A stretch of DNA of 5,254 bases, from the NCBI GenBank assembly GCA_020853175.1, contig JADYZK010000362.1, forward strand, positions 1-5,254, read 5' to 3'. A program made the position numbers and the translations under genes. Within the stretch, counting starts at the first letter, position 1. Every line of letters begins with the position of its first letter. This document shows, in pieces, positions 1-5,254 of this stretch. Source of the DNA: Bacteroidales bacterium (GTDB lineage: Bacteria; Bacteroidota; Bacteroidia; Bacteroidales; F082). A model generated the notes under the pieces. That model had not been told where the DNA came from and did no database searches. It worked only from the letters and a program-made list of their open reading frames with translations.

Positions 1-1046
1 TCAGTAAACATTTTGATGCTGTAAGTACCAATTCCTCTTGCTTGATCTTTTGTTGAAAATGAACGCTGAAAAATCTGGAGTTGCACCTCCCGAGGGATCA
101 GCGTTTCGTTTTTCACCCAGATTTCTATGTTGCTTTCGTGCGTGTTAACACCCACACTAACTTTCATTCCTTTTTGCGAAGCTTCAACAGCATTTTTAAG
201 CATGTTCAGCAACACCCTTTTCAGCAACACTGTATCTGTTTTAAGGACAAGCTGCCGGTGTGCATTTAAATTGATAATCTCTATCCCTTCACTTACTTGA
301 TGGTATTTGATTTGATGAATAACATCTACAATCAAATCAGCAACATCTACAGGGGTAAAATCGGCTGTTAACGTGCCACTTTCGGCAGCCAACAATTCGC
401 GTTGCGACACTATTTCTTCAACAAGTACTTCGCTGAGGTGACAGGCTATTTTTGTAAATTCTTTTTGCTCAGCAGGATCATCGGTTGTTTCTAAAAATTC
501 GATAAAACCTCTGAGGCCTCCTGCTGTGTTGATGATGTCGTGAAAAAACAAGCGTTCGAGCACCTGCCGACGTTTTTCGTTGGCGATATCTTCAAATGAA
601 AGCACCACAAAGCGCTGCTGCTCAAAATGAAAAGGAGAAGCTGTAATTTTAAAATCGAGCGAAACCCCGTTTTCACCCCGAGTGGTGATGCGACATTCGT
701 TCACGATTTTTTTGTTAGTTTTTAGGCAGTCCTGTATGGCATTCACGGCACCACAAACGCTGCATGACTCGGAGGTTCCGCAACCTGCGGGCATTTCAGT
801 AGCATGAATGCAATTGATAAGTTCACCGGGTCTTTTTCCAATTAATTCGTCATAGGTTGCCAGGCCCATCGCTTGAAGGAGCGACTTATTGGCGTAAACT
901 ATTTGACGGTGTTCGTCTAAAACAGCTGCAATAATGGGTAGGGCATTGATCAAATCGTTGACTTGACCTAAATCGGAGAACATGTTAAAGTCATGTTCAA
1001 TTCCTGCTTGACTTGCTCTTTCTGGGGGTGCAAAATGTGTTTTCAT
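1..1046 (-). CDS. PAS-domain sensor histidine kinase, C-terminus cut by window edge
   Basis: An open frame of 348 codons runs from the ATG at 1046-1044 off the left edge with no stop, so the gene is partial. Residues about 28-155 look like a PAS sensor domain (LINALPIIAAVLD, then IVYANKSLL). Inserted in it is a cysteine cluster, NCIHA then GCGTSESCSVCGAV, giving C79, C89, C95 and C98. The H-box is FFHDIINTAGGLRGF with phospho-acceptor H169. The ATPase domain follows: N-box LNMLKNAVEAS (N284), then VKNETLIP where a DxGxG G1 box would be expected, F-box IFQRSFSTK (325-333), and G2 box RGIGTYS (337-343). From memory, this combination marks a known class of soluble PAS kinases whose PAS carries conserved cysteines. 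No membrane helix or signal peptide is visible, so a cytoplasmic location is likely. The cysteines suggest redox, metal or Fe-S sensing, which is inference. Only the last part of the ATPase domain should be missing. M22 is an alternative start. No response regulator is in view. Confidence 0.9.
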   Translation of the reverse strand, partial: MKTHFAPPERASQAGIEHDFNMFSDLGQVNDLINALPIIAAVLDEHRQIVYANKSLLQAMGLATYDELIGKRPGELINCIHATEMPAGCGTSESCSVCGAVNAIQDCLKTNKKIVNECRITTRGENGVSLDFKITASPFHFEQQRFVVLSFEDIANEKRRQVLERLFFHDIINTAGGLRGFIEFLETTDDPAEQKEFTKIACHLSEVLVEEIVSQRELLAAESGTLTADFTPVDVADLIVDVIHQIKYHQVSEGIEIINLNAHRQLVLKTDTVLLKRVLLNMLKNAVEASQKGMKVSVGVNTHESNIEIWVKNETLIPREVQLQIFQRSFSTKDQARGIGTYSIKMFT

Positions 1047-1070
1047 CCTTGATTTCGTATTTTCGCTCAA

Positions 1071-1105
1071 CGCAGATACAGCTGAAGGCAAACAAAAAAT
1101 CTGCG
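1071..1105. repeat. Inverted repeat upstream of the histidine kinase
   Basis: CGCAGAT (1071-1077) and ATCTGCG (1099-1105) are perfect 7-bp arms around a 21-base spacer, in the 71-bp gap between the small membrane protein gene and the kinase start. It could be an operator, or a leader hairpin if transcription begins near 1126. With such a long loop and short arms it could also be chance. Confidence 0.3.
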
Positions 1106-1117
1106 CTTTTCTAAAAT

Positions 1118-1288
1118 CTACTTCTTACGAAACAAATATACTGTAATAAACCCTACCAAAGGGCTAAAAATGAAGGAAATAAAAAACAACCATTGTCTTC
1201 CCGGTTTGAGATGGGCATATTTTTCGGAGATAAAAAGAGCAGCCAAATACCAAGCTGCGAAAGCGATAGCGATCCAAAGTCCTGTCAT
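1118..1288 (-). CDS. 56-aa two-helix membrane protein, unknown function
   Basis: The ATG at 1288-1286 begins only 2 nt after the stop of the PepSY-TM-like gene, which argues for this start and for translational coupling. A longer reading back to 1447 would run out of frame through the end of that gene and is not credible. The 56 residues form two hydrophobic helices (about 3-20 and 32-52) joined by a basic loop, SEKYAHLKPGRQ, and end in RKK. The second helix begins WLFFISFIFSPLVGF. A basic linker, an aromatic helix start and an SPL-x-G motif also occur, from memory, in small bacterial inner-membrane proteins of unknown role. The basic loop and the C-terminal RKK suggest a cytoplasmic side, but topology is unproven. 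I do not recognise a named family. The context suggests an accessory subunit of the PepSY-TM-like protein. Confidence 0.75.
   Translation of the reverse strand: MTGLWIAIAFAAWYLAALFISEKYAHLKPGRQWLFFISFIFSPLVGFITVYLFRKK
1133..1160 (-). promoter_or_regulatory. Possible Bacteroidota-type promoter for the histidine kinase
   Basis: On the minus strand TATATTTG (1140-1133) matches the Bacteroidota -7 consensus TAnnTTTG. A TTTG at 1160-1157 lies 16 bases upstream, slightly closer than the usual -33 spacing. It sits inside the 3' end of the 56-aa gene and would give a leader of about 80 nt carrying the 1071-1105 inverted repeat. The -7 motif has only six fixed bases, so a few chance hits are expected in a window of this size. 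Confidence 0.35.
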
Positions 1289-1290
1289 GA

Positions 1291-1845
1291 TTAGTAAAGA
1301 TAATAAATGATGAAAGCCAAAGGAATAATGATACCGAGTAGGGTGAGCCATGCACCCCTTGCCGTGATGCCGTCGGAACCCCGCGGAATTAAAATGCCGC
1401 TCAAAGCGAGCAATACCAATGCTCCGCTGAAAATGTCGGAGAACCATGTCCAGTAGGTGGAAGGGTTGTAGTGCAAATAACCTGTTTCGCGAAAGAAAGG
1501 CCGTTTGCGTGTCATTTCAACATAGCCGCGACCGGTGTTAAGGTTCATTTCGGCCATTCCTCCGCTCAAAAAAACCTTCAGGCGATTGTCGTTGGGGAAA
1601 TAATGCTTGCGATACACATCACCGACATCGTATTTTTCCATCAGAGCAACGACTTGTTTTTTGTCGGGTTTTGAGGTAAAAGGTGCTTCCACAATATCTT
1701 TTTCAATGATGATATAGTTGTGGTTCCACTCGTGGCGATGATTGAGTGCTATGCCCGAAACTGCATAAATGACGGTCATTGCAAAAAAAAGATAGCCAAA
1801 ATCACGGTGGAGGCTTCGGTTCCATTTTCTCCATTTAAATGCCAT
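1291..1845 (-). CDS. PepSY-TM-like membrane protein
   Basis: 184 residues starting at the ATG 1845-1843. The order is a basic N-terminus with RKWNRSLHRDFGY, helix 1 (about 18-34), an extracytoplasmic domain (about 35-133), helix 2 (about 135-153, FSGALVLLALSGILIPRG) and helix 3 (about 163-181). The N-terminal W-N-R-x-x-H-R-D-x-G-Y signature, the SGIALNHRHEWNHNY segment after helix 1 and the GYLHYNPS segment before helix 2 fit the PepSY-associated TM-helix proteins, probably the short PepSY_TM_like_2 type. Relatives of that superfamily are often linked to iron, siderophore or haem handling and to membrane redox. H13, H36, H38, H42 and H125 lie near the predicted membrane ends and could bind haem or metal, which is inference. 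It follows a terminator hairpin after the OB-fold lipoprotein gene and is 2 nt from the 56-aa gene. No separate promoter is evident. The family call is fairly secure; the substrate is unknown. Confidence 0.85.
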   Translation of the reverse strand: MAFKWRKWNRSLHRDFGYLFFAMTVIYAVSGIALNHRHEWNHNYIIIEKDIVEAPFTSKPDKKQVVALMEKYDVGDVYRKHYFPNDNRLKVFLSGGMAEMNLNTGRGYVEMTRKRPFFRETGYLHYNPSTYWTWFSDIFSGALVLLALSGILIPRGSDGITARGAWLTLLGIIIPLAFIIYYLY

Positions 1846-1873
1846 AACTTACATTTGTTGAATGTGTTAATTG

Positions 1874-1903
1874 AAAAAACCAGACAGGTTATTGTCTGGT
1901 TTT
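1874..1903 (-). terminator. Rho-independent terminator or attenuator after the OB-fold lipoprotein gene
   Basis: A perfect 11-bp stem (1876-1886 with 1893-1903) closes a 6-base loop. Read on the minus strand it is AAAACCAGACA, loop, TGTCTGGTTTT, then TT, giving a six-U run. It begins 23 nt after the lipoprotein stop. The stem ends about 30 nt before the PepSY-TM-like start, leaving little room for a separate promoter, so partial read-through or attenuation is plausible. The A-rich foot means it could also act weakly on the plus strand. Confidence 0.8.
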
Positions 1904-1926
1904 AGCTGATTTTTTCCGAAGAATTA

Positions 1927-2508
1927 TTATTCTTCAATCACTTCGTACGAAACGGCTGTGATGGCATAGAAAGACAGTTTGGTAACGCCTTTGTCGGCCA
2001 TCATTGCGCGGTAATTGGTAATTTGCTCAAAAGGATCATCATCGTGATGTTCGCCCGAAGCTTTTTCTTCTTCTGTTAATGGCTGGCCTCCTCCAAGGTG
2101 TTTCGACTCTTCGATGCCGGCTTTAATTTCTTCTTCCCATTCTTGCAAATAGGCTTCGTCAATAATGGTTTCGTCAACGGTTCCGGTTACAATAAAGTCA
2201 AAACCTTCCAGTTCGCTGTTAAAAGCCGGCATATCTTCGCCGCTAACCACTTTCACGCGGCCTTCGGTTTCAATGTCAATCAGGAAAAGTTTTTTTCCGT
2301 CGCCTTTGCAAATATGGTCTGCAGTTCCTTTGATGGTGACCAACTTACCCACAAGATCGGGGGCTTTTTCATTGAAATTGCCAACTGTTACTTCCACGGA
2401 TGTTTCGGTGTTGGTAGTAGCTTCGTCGGTGGGTTTGGGGGTGTTGCTGCAAGCAAAAAAGAATACAGCTACAAAACTGAGGGCAAATAACTTTTTCATG
2501 TGTTTCAT
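1927..2508 (-). CDS. OB-fold-like lipoprotein with D-H-I-C motif
   Basis: 193 residues from the ATG at 2508, or 190 from M4 at 2499, which gives the more standard MKKLFALSF signal start; the choice is unresolved. A lipoprotein signal ends at the lipobox FFFAC (C20, acylated), followed by a Thr/Glu-rich linker. Residues about 48-125 resemble a small OB fold of the tRNA_anti-like type: LVGKLVTIKGTADHIC, KKLFLIDIE, RVKVVSG, then FIVTGTVDETIIDEAYLQEWEEEI. The D64-H65-x-C67 motif and downstream KK are, from memory, conserved in Bacteroidota lipoproteins of this kind. A charged segment, GEHHDDDPF (152-160), and a C-terminal LSFYAITAVSYEVIEE strand follow. The combination of H/C and H/D clusters suggests metal binding, which is inference. 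It sits upstream of the PepSY-TM-like gene, with a terminator between them and its own promoter-like element, and probably faces the periplasm or cell surface. Nucleic-acid binding is unlikely for an exported protein. Confidence 0.85.
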   Translation of the reverse strand: MKHMKKLFALSFVAVFFFACSNTPKPTDEATTNTETSVEVTVGNFNEKAPDLVGKLVTIKGTADHICKGDGKKLFLIDIETEGRVKVVSGEDMPAFNSELEGFDFIVTGTVDETIIDEAYLQEWEEEIKAGIEESKHLGGGQPLTEEEKASGEHHDDDPFEQITNYRAMMADKGVTKLSFYAITAVSYEVIEE

Positions 2509-2528
2509 TTTGGTTAAATTAATCCTGA

Positions 2529-2536
2529 CAAAGATA
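2529..2536 (-). promoter_or_regulatory. Promoter -7 element for the OB-fold lipoprotein gene
   Basis: TATCTTTG on the minus strand matches the Bacteroidota -7 consensus TAnnTTTG. It lies in the 83-bp intergenic gap, 20 bases before the upstream ATG, giving an expected leader of about 15-25 nt. No good TTTG is seen at the usual -33 distance; the nearest TTTTG is too close (7 bases). Position in the only sizeable intergenic gap of this half supports it. Confidence 0.5.
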
Positions 2537-2544
2537 GAGATTTC

Positions 2545-2568
2545 AAAATAAAAAGGCTGTTTATCAGC
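2545..2568 (-). terminator. Weak terminator candidate for the nadA transcript
   Basis: On the minus strand GCTG (2568-2565), a 5-base loop and CAGC (2559-2556) are followed by CTTTTTATTTT. The four-pair stem is short, but the U-rich tail and the place, 24 bases after the stop of the MORN_2-like repeat gene, fit a weak intrinsic terminator. Confidence 0.35.
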
Positions 2569-2591
2569 TAAAAAACCTAAAGGAATGGGTT

Positions 2592-4112
2592 TTAATCCCC
2601 GATAAAAATTTCATCATCGGGGATGTTGAGGCCGTCATAAGCCTTTTCAATTCCGTTGATGTATTCAATTTCGATGAGTAAAGTTCCATCATCGTTCCAC
2701 TTTTTCCAGCTGCCATTGCGACGGCCCATAAGGTAGGTTCCTTCTTCGCGTTTGGAGCCATCGGGATAAAAATAGGTATGTTTTCCGTTGGCGTTATCAT
2801 CCACAAAATTGCCCTCGAAAGCTGTCGCACCGGTAGGATAAAAGTGTTTCCAGCTTCCCGACATAATACCTTCAATGAAAGTGCCTTCTTCGCGCAGCAA
2901 ACCATTTTGAATGGTCCAAAACCCCTCCTCTTGGTTGTCAATAAAATCGCCTTGTGCAATGATATTTCCTTCGGGGCTGAACTCTGTGAGGGTTCCATCG
3001 CGCAGGCCATCGCGGTAATTTTCTTCGCGCAGCAGTTGACCCGAGCTGTAAAACCATTGCCACTTTCCGTTGGGCTTCCCGGCATTGTTGTAGCTTCCTT
3101 TTTGCTCAACAGCACCTTTGGGGTAGTAAAAAATCCACTCTCCTACCCTATTTCCATTGGCATAACCGCCTTCAGATTTAATTTTTCCATCGGGATAAAA
3201 AGTTTTCCAGCTGCCTTGGTTGAGGCCTTCGTTGCTGACAATACCTTGCGCTACAACCACCCCTTTCGAGAAAGTGTAGGACTGCACCACCTCGCCCTCT
3301 GGATTGAACTCGCGCCTGATGCCTTCGGGAACGCCCTTGCGGTAAGTGGCTTCAACCTTCACTTTTCCATCGGGAAAATAGTCGCGCCGAAGCTCCAAAC
3401 GGGCCACTTCTTCGGCACTTTCCTGCCTGACGTCATCAATAAATTTTTCGATTTTACTGAGGTTACCTTGTGGATCGAAGCTTTTAAAAATGCCATTTTT
3501 GCGGCCATTTTTAAAGTTGCCTTGTTGTTTCAAAGTGCCGTCATCGTAAAACCATTTCCAAATCCCTTGGGCGTTGTTGTCGGCATCACGGCGGTTGATG
3601 CGTTCCCTGTCAACGATATATCCTCTTTTGTAAGTTGTCAGCTCAATAATGGTTCCCAGAGTATCGTAACTGAGAGCCAAACCTTCTTCGAGACCATTGA
3701 AAAAGGGAACGCTTTTAACCAGTCTTTTTTTGAGGTCTAAAGTTTTTGTTACTCCTGTTTTAACGTCGTTGAGAAAGTTTTCAATCACTGTTCCATCGCT
3801 CAAAAAAGTGGTTCGCGGTCCATTTTTTTTGTCATTTTGGTAAGTGATTTCGAGGGTGAGCACACCGCTTTCATCGTAAAACCTCCAAAGGCTGTCGAGC
3901 TGAAAATTTTTTCTATTTCCTTCCGACTTGAGGCTTCCCGACTCGTGGTAAGTTTTCCAATAGCCATCGGGTTTTTTATTCACAAGAAAGCCTTCGCTGG
4001 ATTTTATTCCGTTGGGATAAAAATACTCGGCTGCAACAGTGTCGCTTACCGGTTCTTGACCCCAAGCAGCGATAAAAAAGAAAATTAAAACGATGGAAAA
4101 CAAGCCTTTCAT
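2592..4112 (-). CDS. Secreted MORN_2/YwqK-type repeat protein
   Basis: 506 residues. The start at 4112 is chosen over an in-frame ATG at 4160 because it opens directly on a signal peptide (MKGLFSIVLIFFFIAAWG, cleavage likely before QEP) and avoids a 35-base overlap with the preceding gene. The mature part is almost wholly about 17 repeats of roughly 22-26 residues with the pattern [YF]-x-x-x-G-x(6)-Y/F-x-x-G-x-x-x-G-x-W-x, for example WFYDDGTLKQQGNFKNGRKN and TFYPDGKIKSEGGYANGNRV. This matches MORN_2 (PF07661-type) repeats, found in proteins databases often call YwqK-family antitoxins; no toxin partner is evident, so that label should not be used as a function. Two units (about residues 90-135) are degenerate and three carry insertions. 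Stacked beta-hairpins forming a long solenoid are expected, probably exported and used for binding or as a surface scaffold. It follows a lipoprotein gene by 13 nt. Function unknown. Confidence 0.88.
   Translation of the reverse strand: MKGLFSIVLIFFFIAAWGQEPVSDTVAAEYFYPNGIKSSEGFLVNKKPDGYWKTYHESGSLKSEGNRKNFQLDSLWRFYDESGVLTLEITYQNDKKNGPRTTFLSDGTVIENFLNDVKTGVTKTLDLKKRLVKSVPFFNGLEEGLALSYDTLGTIIELTTYKRGYIVDRERINRRDADNNAQGIWKWFYDDGTLKQQGNFKNGRKNGIFKSFDPQGNLSKIEKFIDDVRQESAEEVARLELRRDYFPDGKVKVEATYRKGVPEGIRREFNPEGEVVQSYTFSKGVVVAQGIVSNEGLNQGSWKTFYPDGKIKSEGGYANGNRVGEWIFYYPKGAVEQKGSYNNAGKPNGKWQWFYSSGQLLREENYRDGLRDGTLTEFSPEGNIIAQGDFIDNQEEGFWTIQNGLLREEGTFIEGIMSGSWKHFYPTGATAFEGNFVDDNANGKHTYFYPDGSKREEGTYLMGRRNGSWKKWNDDGTLLIEIEYINGIEKAYDGLNIPDDEIFIGD
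2595..2624 (-). repeat. 9-bp hairpin at the 3' end of the repeat-protein gene
   Basis: ATCCCCGAT (2595-2603) and ATCGGGGAT (2616-2624) are perfect complements with a 12-base loop. They encode the last residues, I-P-D-D-E-I-F-I-G-D, and end directly at the TAA stop. No U-tract follows at once, so this is not a classical terminator. It could stabilise the mRNA 3' end or assist the weak U-rich hairpin downstream. Confidence 0.5.
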
Positions 4113-4125
4113 GAGCGGAGCAAAA

Positions 4126-4674
4126 TTATTTTGAACCACTGATTGAGCGACCCGGAGCAACGCGTTCTTCCGTTTTGAATTTGAAAATATCTTCCAATTT
4201 CACTTTCAACAAAGCACGTTCACCTCCAGGGGCGATGTAAAAAAAGGTGGTATCGTAATTAATTTTTCCTTCTTTATTTTTCCATTCGAGGGCCGAGATG
4301 CGGTATTTATCCTGCGAATCGCGAACAAATTTGAGTTGACGATTTTCGCCTTGTTCAAAGGACACATCAATCATATTGTCATCAAATGTTTCGCACAATC
4401 CGGGGGTATTTTTTTTGATGATGATACGTTCAATAAATTCACCATTCTCAAAACGAATTTTTCCTGAAGCTACTTTCGTTTCTTCATAGCTTAGGTTGCG
4501 GTACAAAACTATTTTATGTGAATTATAAAACTGAATTTGATCCACTGTAATATCATAACTTTCAACGTTTTGGCGAATGGGCTGTGTAAAGTACACCGCT
4601 TTTCGAGCAGCACATGCTGAGAGCAGTCCTACCGATAAAAGCGCAAGCAATACAAACAGTTTGTTTGTTTTCAT
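4126..4674 (-). CDS. Predicted lipoprotein of unknown function, 182 aa
   Basis: The ATG at 4674 opens a lipoprotein signal (MKTNKLFVLLALLSVGLL) with lipobox LSAC and acylated C21, then AARKAVYFTQPIRQ. The rest is rich in predicted beta strands: DQIQFYNSHKIVLYRNL, GKIRFENGEFIERIIIKK, then D-V-S-F, Q-L-K-F-V-R and Y-R-I-S-A-L-E-W segments, and a final FFYIAPGGERALLKVKLEDIF. I do not recognise a named domain; it looks like an envelope beta-sheet protein. It starts 10 nt after nadA and ends 13 nt before the MORN_2-like repeat gene, so the three are probably co-transcribed. Its closest functional link is therefore likely to be the secreted repeat protein, with nadA as a housekeeping gene sharing the transcript. 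No Shine-Dalgarno sequence precedes the start, in line with the other genes here. Confidence 0.85.
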   Translation of the reverse strand: MKTNKLFVLLALLSVGLLSACAARKAVYFTQPIRQNVESYDITVDQIQFYNSHKIVLYRNLSYEETKVASGKIRFENGEFIERIIIKKNTPGLCETFDDNMIDVSFEQGENRQLKFVRDSQDKYRISALEWKNKEGKINYDTTFFYIAPGGERALLKVKLEDIFKFKTEERVAPGRSISGSK

Positions 4675-4684
4675 GTGGATGATT

Positions 4685-5254
4685 TTATTTGATCAGACCA
4701 AGTTGAACCGACATTTCGAGCATTTTTTCAATAGGTTTCCTACTTTTTGCAATAACATCCGCCGGCAGATTTATGGCAGGCCGTTCATTTTTGAGTGCAA
4801 GATAGAGTTTTTCCATTGTATTGAGCTTCATATACGGACAATCATTGCAGCTACAGGTTTCGTCGGTAGGCACAATTAAAAATATTTTTTCAGGTGAGTT
4901 TTGCTGCATCCGGTGTAAGATGCCCGTTTCGGTGGCCACAATAAACTTTTGCGCTTCACTTTTTGCAGTAAAGTTGAGCAACGCAGTGGTTGAACCCACA
5001 AAATCGGCAAGTTCCAACACTTGTGCCTTACATTCAGGGTGTGCAATAAGCAGTGCATCAGGGTTTTCTATCTTCATACGAATTACGGCCTCAGCCGAAA
5101 GAATATCATGCACTTCGCAAGTTCCATCCCACAAAACCATTTGGCGACCGGTAACATTGTTGATGTAGGCTCCCAGATTTTTGTCGGGAGCAAAGATTAT
5201 TTTTTGGTCTTTGGGCAAAGCATTGACCAATTGCACTGCATTGCCCGAAGTGCA
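4685..5254 (-). CDS. nadA: Quinolinate synthase A, N-terminus beyond window edge
   Basis: 189 residues of the C-terminal part read in from the right edge; a GTG at 5236 is an internal valine, not a start. NadA condenses iminoaspartate with dihydroxyacetone phosphate to give quinolinate in NAD synthesis, using a [4Fe-4S] cluster. Visible family motifs, numbered from the edge, are CTSGNAVQLV (1-10), IIFAPDKNLG (19-28), WDGTCEVHD (42-50), AHPEC (71-75), GSTTAL (87-92), ATETGILHRM (107-116) and CSCNDCPYMKLNTMEKL (134-150). Aligned from memory with the E. coli enzyme, C46 in W-x-G-x-C and C139 in C-x-x-C-P are two of the three cluster ligands. The first ligand lies upstream of the window. The last cysteine motif is C-x-C-x-x-C rather than the C-x-x-C-x-x-C of E. 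coli. All visible motifs look intact, so an active enzyme is likely. No nadB or nadC is in view. Confidence 0.96.
   Translation of the reverse strand, partial: CTSGNAVQLVNALPKDQKIIFAPDKNLGAYINNVTGRQMVLWDGTCEVHDILSAEAVIRMKIENPDALLIAHPECKAQVLELADFVGSTTALLNFTAKSEAQKFIVATETGILHRMQQNSPEKIFLIVPTDETCSCNDCPYMKLNTMEKLYLALKNERPAINLPADVIAKSRKPIEKMLEMSVQLGLIK

Noticed and set aside
1918..1935. Dyad GAAGAAT/ATTCTTC across the lipoprotein stop codon
   Set aside because: The arms come from the Glu-Glu-stop codons and are AT-rich. The adjacent 1874-1903 hairpin explains termination better.
2098..2551. Two plus-strand frames of about 130 codons
   Set aside because: Both are antisense to the OB-fold lipoprotein gene, with low-complexity products and no family resemblance.
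2564..3115. A 183-codon minus-strand frame overlapping the repeat gene
   Set aside because: It is another frame of the same repeats; the main frame has the signal peptide and the coherent repeat pattern.
2778..3740. A 320-codon open frame on the plus strand
   Set aside because: It is antisense to the MORN_2-like repeat gene. The repeated codon pattern of that gene keeps stops out of the opposite strand, and the translation shows no domain or signal.
2592..4112. YwqK antitoxin of a toxin-antitoxin pair
   Set aside because: The protein is secreted and no toxin-like gene is adjacent; the name comes only from repeat similarity.
4121..4128. TAATTTTG on the minus strand, a match to TAnnTTTG just before the repeat-protein start
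   Set aside because: It overlaps the previous stop codon and would start transcription almost at the ATG. The genes are 13 nt apart and more simply co-transcribed; a few chance matches are expected.
1..5254. Mobile element, CRISPR array, phage or tRNA/rRNA genes
   Set aside because: I saw no transposase or integrase motifs, regularly spaced direct repeats outside the protein repeat gene, or cloverleaf-like sequences.

Overview
The window looks like a stretch of a Bacteroidota (Bacteroidetes) chromosome. Supporting signs are a repeat-rich exported protein of the MORN_2/YwqK type, two short lipoproteins with Bacteroidota-style signal peptides, a PepSY-TM-like membrane protein, start codons without Shine-Dalgarno sequences, and candidate TAnnTTTG promoter elements. 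Base composition is moderate, in the 40s percent GC by eye. Every gene I can support lies on the minus strand, so transcription runs from the right edge to the left edge. Coding density is high, and no stretch over 300 bases lacks a gene.

Right half (5254 to 2592): the 3' two-thirds of nadA (quinolinate synthase, NAD biosynthesis; its 5' end is outside the window). It is followed after 10 nt by an unrecognised 182-aa lipoprotein, and after another 13 nt by a 506-aa secreted protein made of about 17 MORN_2-like repeats. The spacing suggests one transcript. It appears to end at a 9-bp hairpin across the last stop codon and/or a weak hairpin with a U-rich tail.

Middle (2536 to 1118): a promoter-like TATCTTTG precedes a lipoprotein with an OB-fold-like core, a D-H-I-C motif and a His/Asp cluster. 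Next come a strong hairpin terminator, a three-helix PepSY-TM-like protein, and 2 nt later a 56-aa two-helix membrane protein. I infer an envelope module, possibly for metal or haem handling or redox; no substrate can be read from the sequence.

Left (1046 to 1): a sensor histidine kinase cut by the left edge. It has an N-terminal PAS domain with four closely spaced cysteines, a variant H-box and a kinase domain lacking a canonical G1 box. No transmembrane segment is visible, so it is probably a cytoplasmic redox, metal or ligand sensor. A possible promoter lies inside the end of the 56-aa gene. Its output partner is not in view.

I found no mobile elements, CRISPR array, rRNA or tRNA. The most unusual elements are the cysteine-bearing PAS kinase and the OB-lipoprotein/PepSY-TM/small-protein cassette with a terminator inside it.
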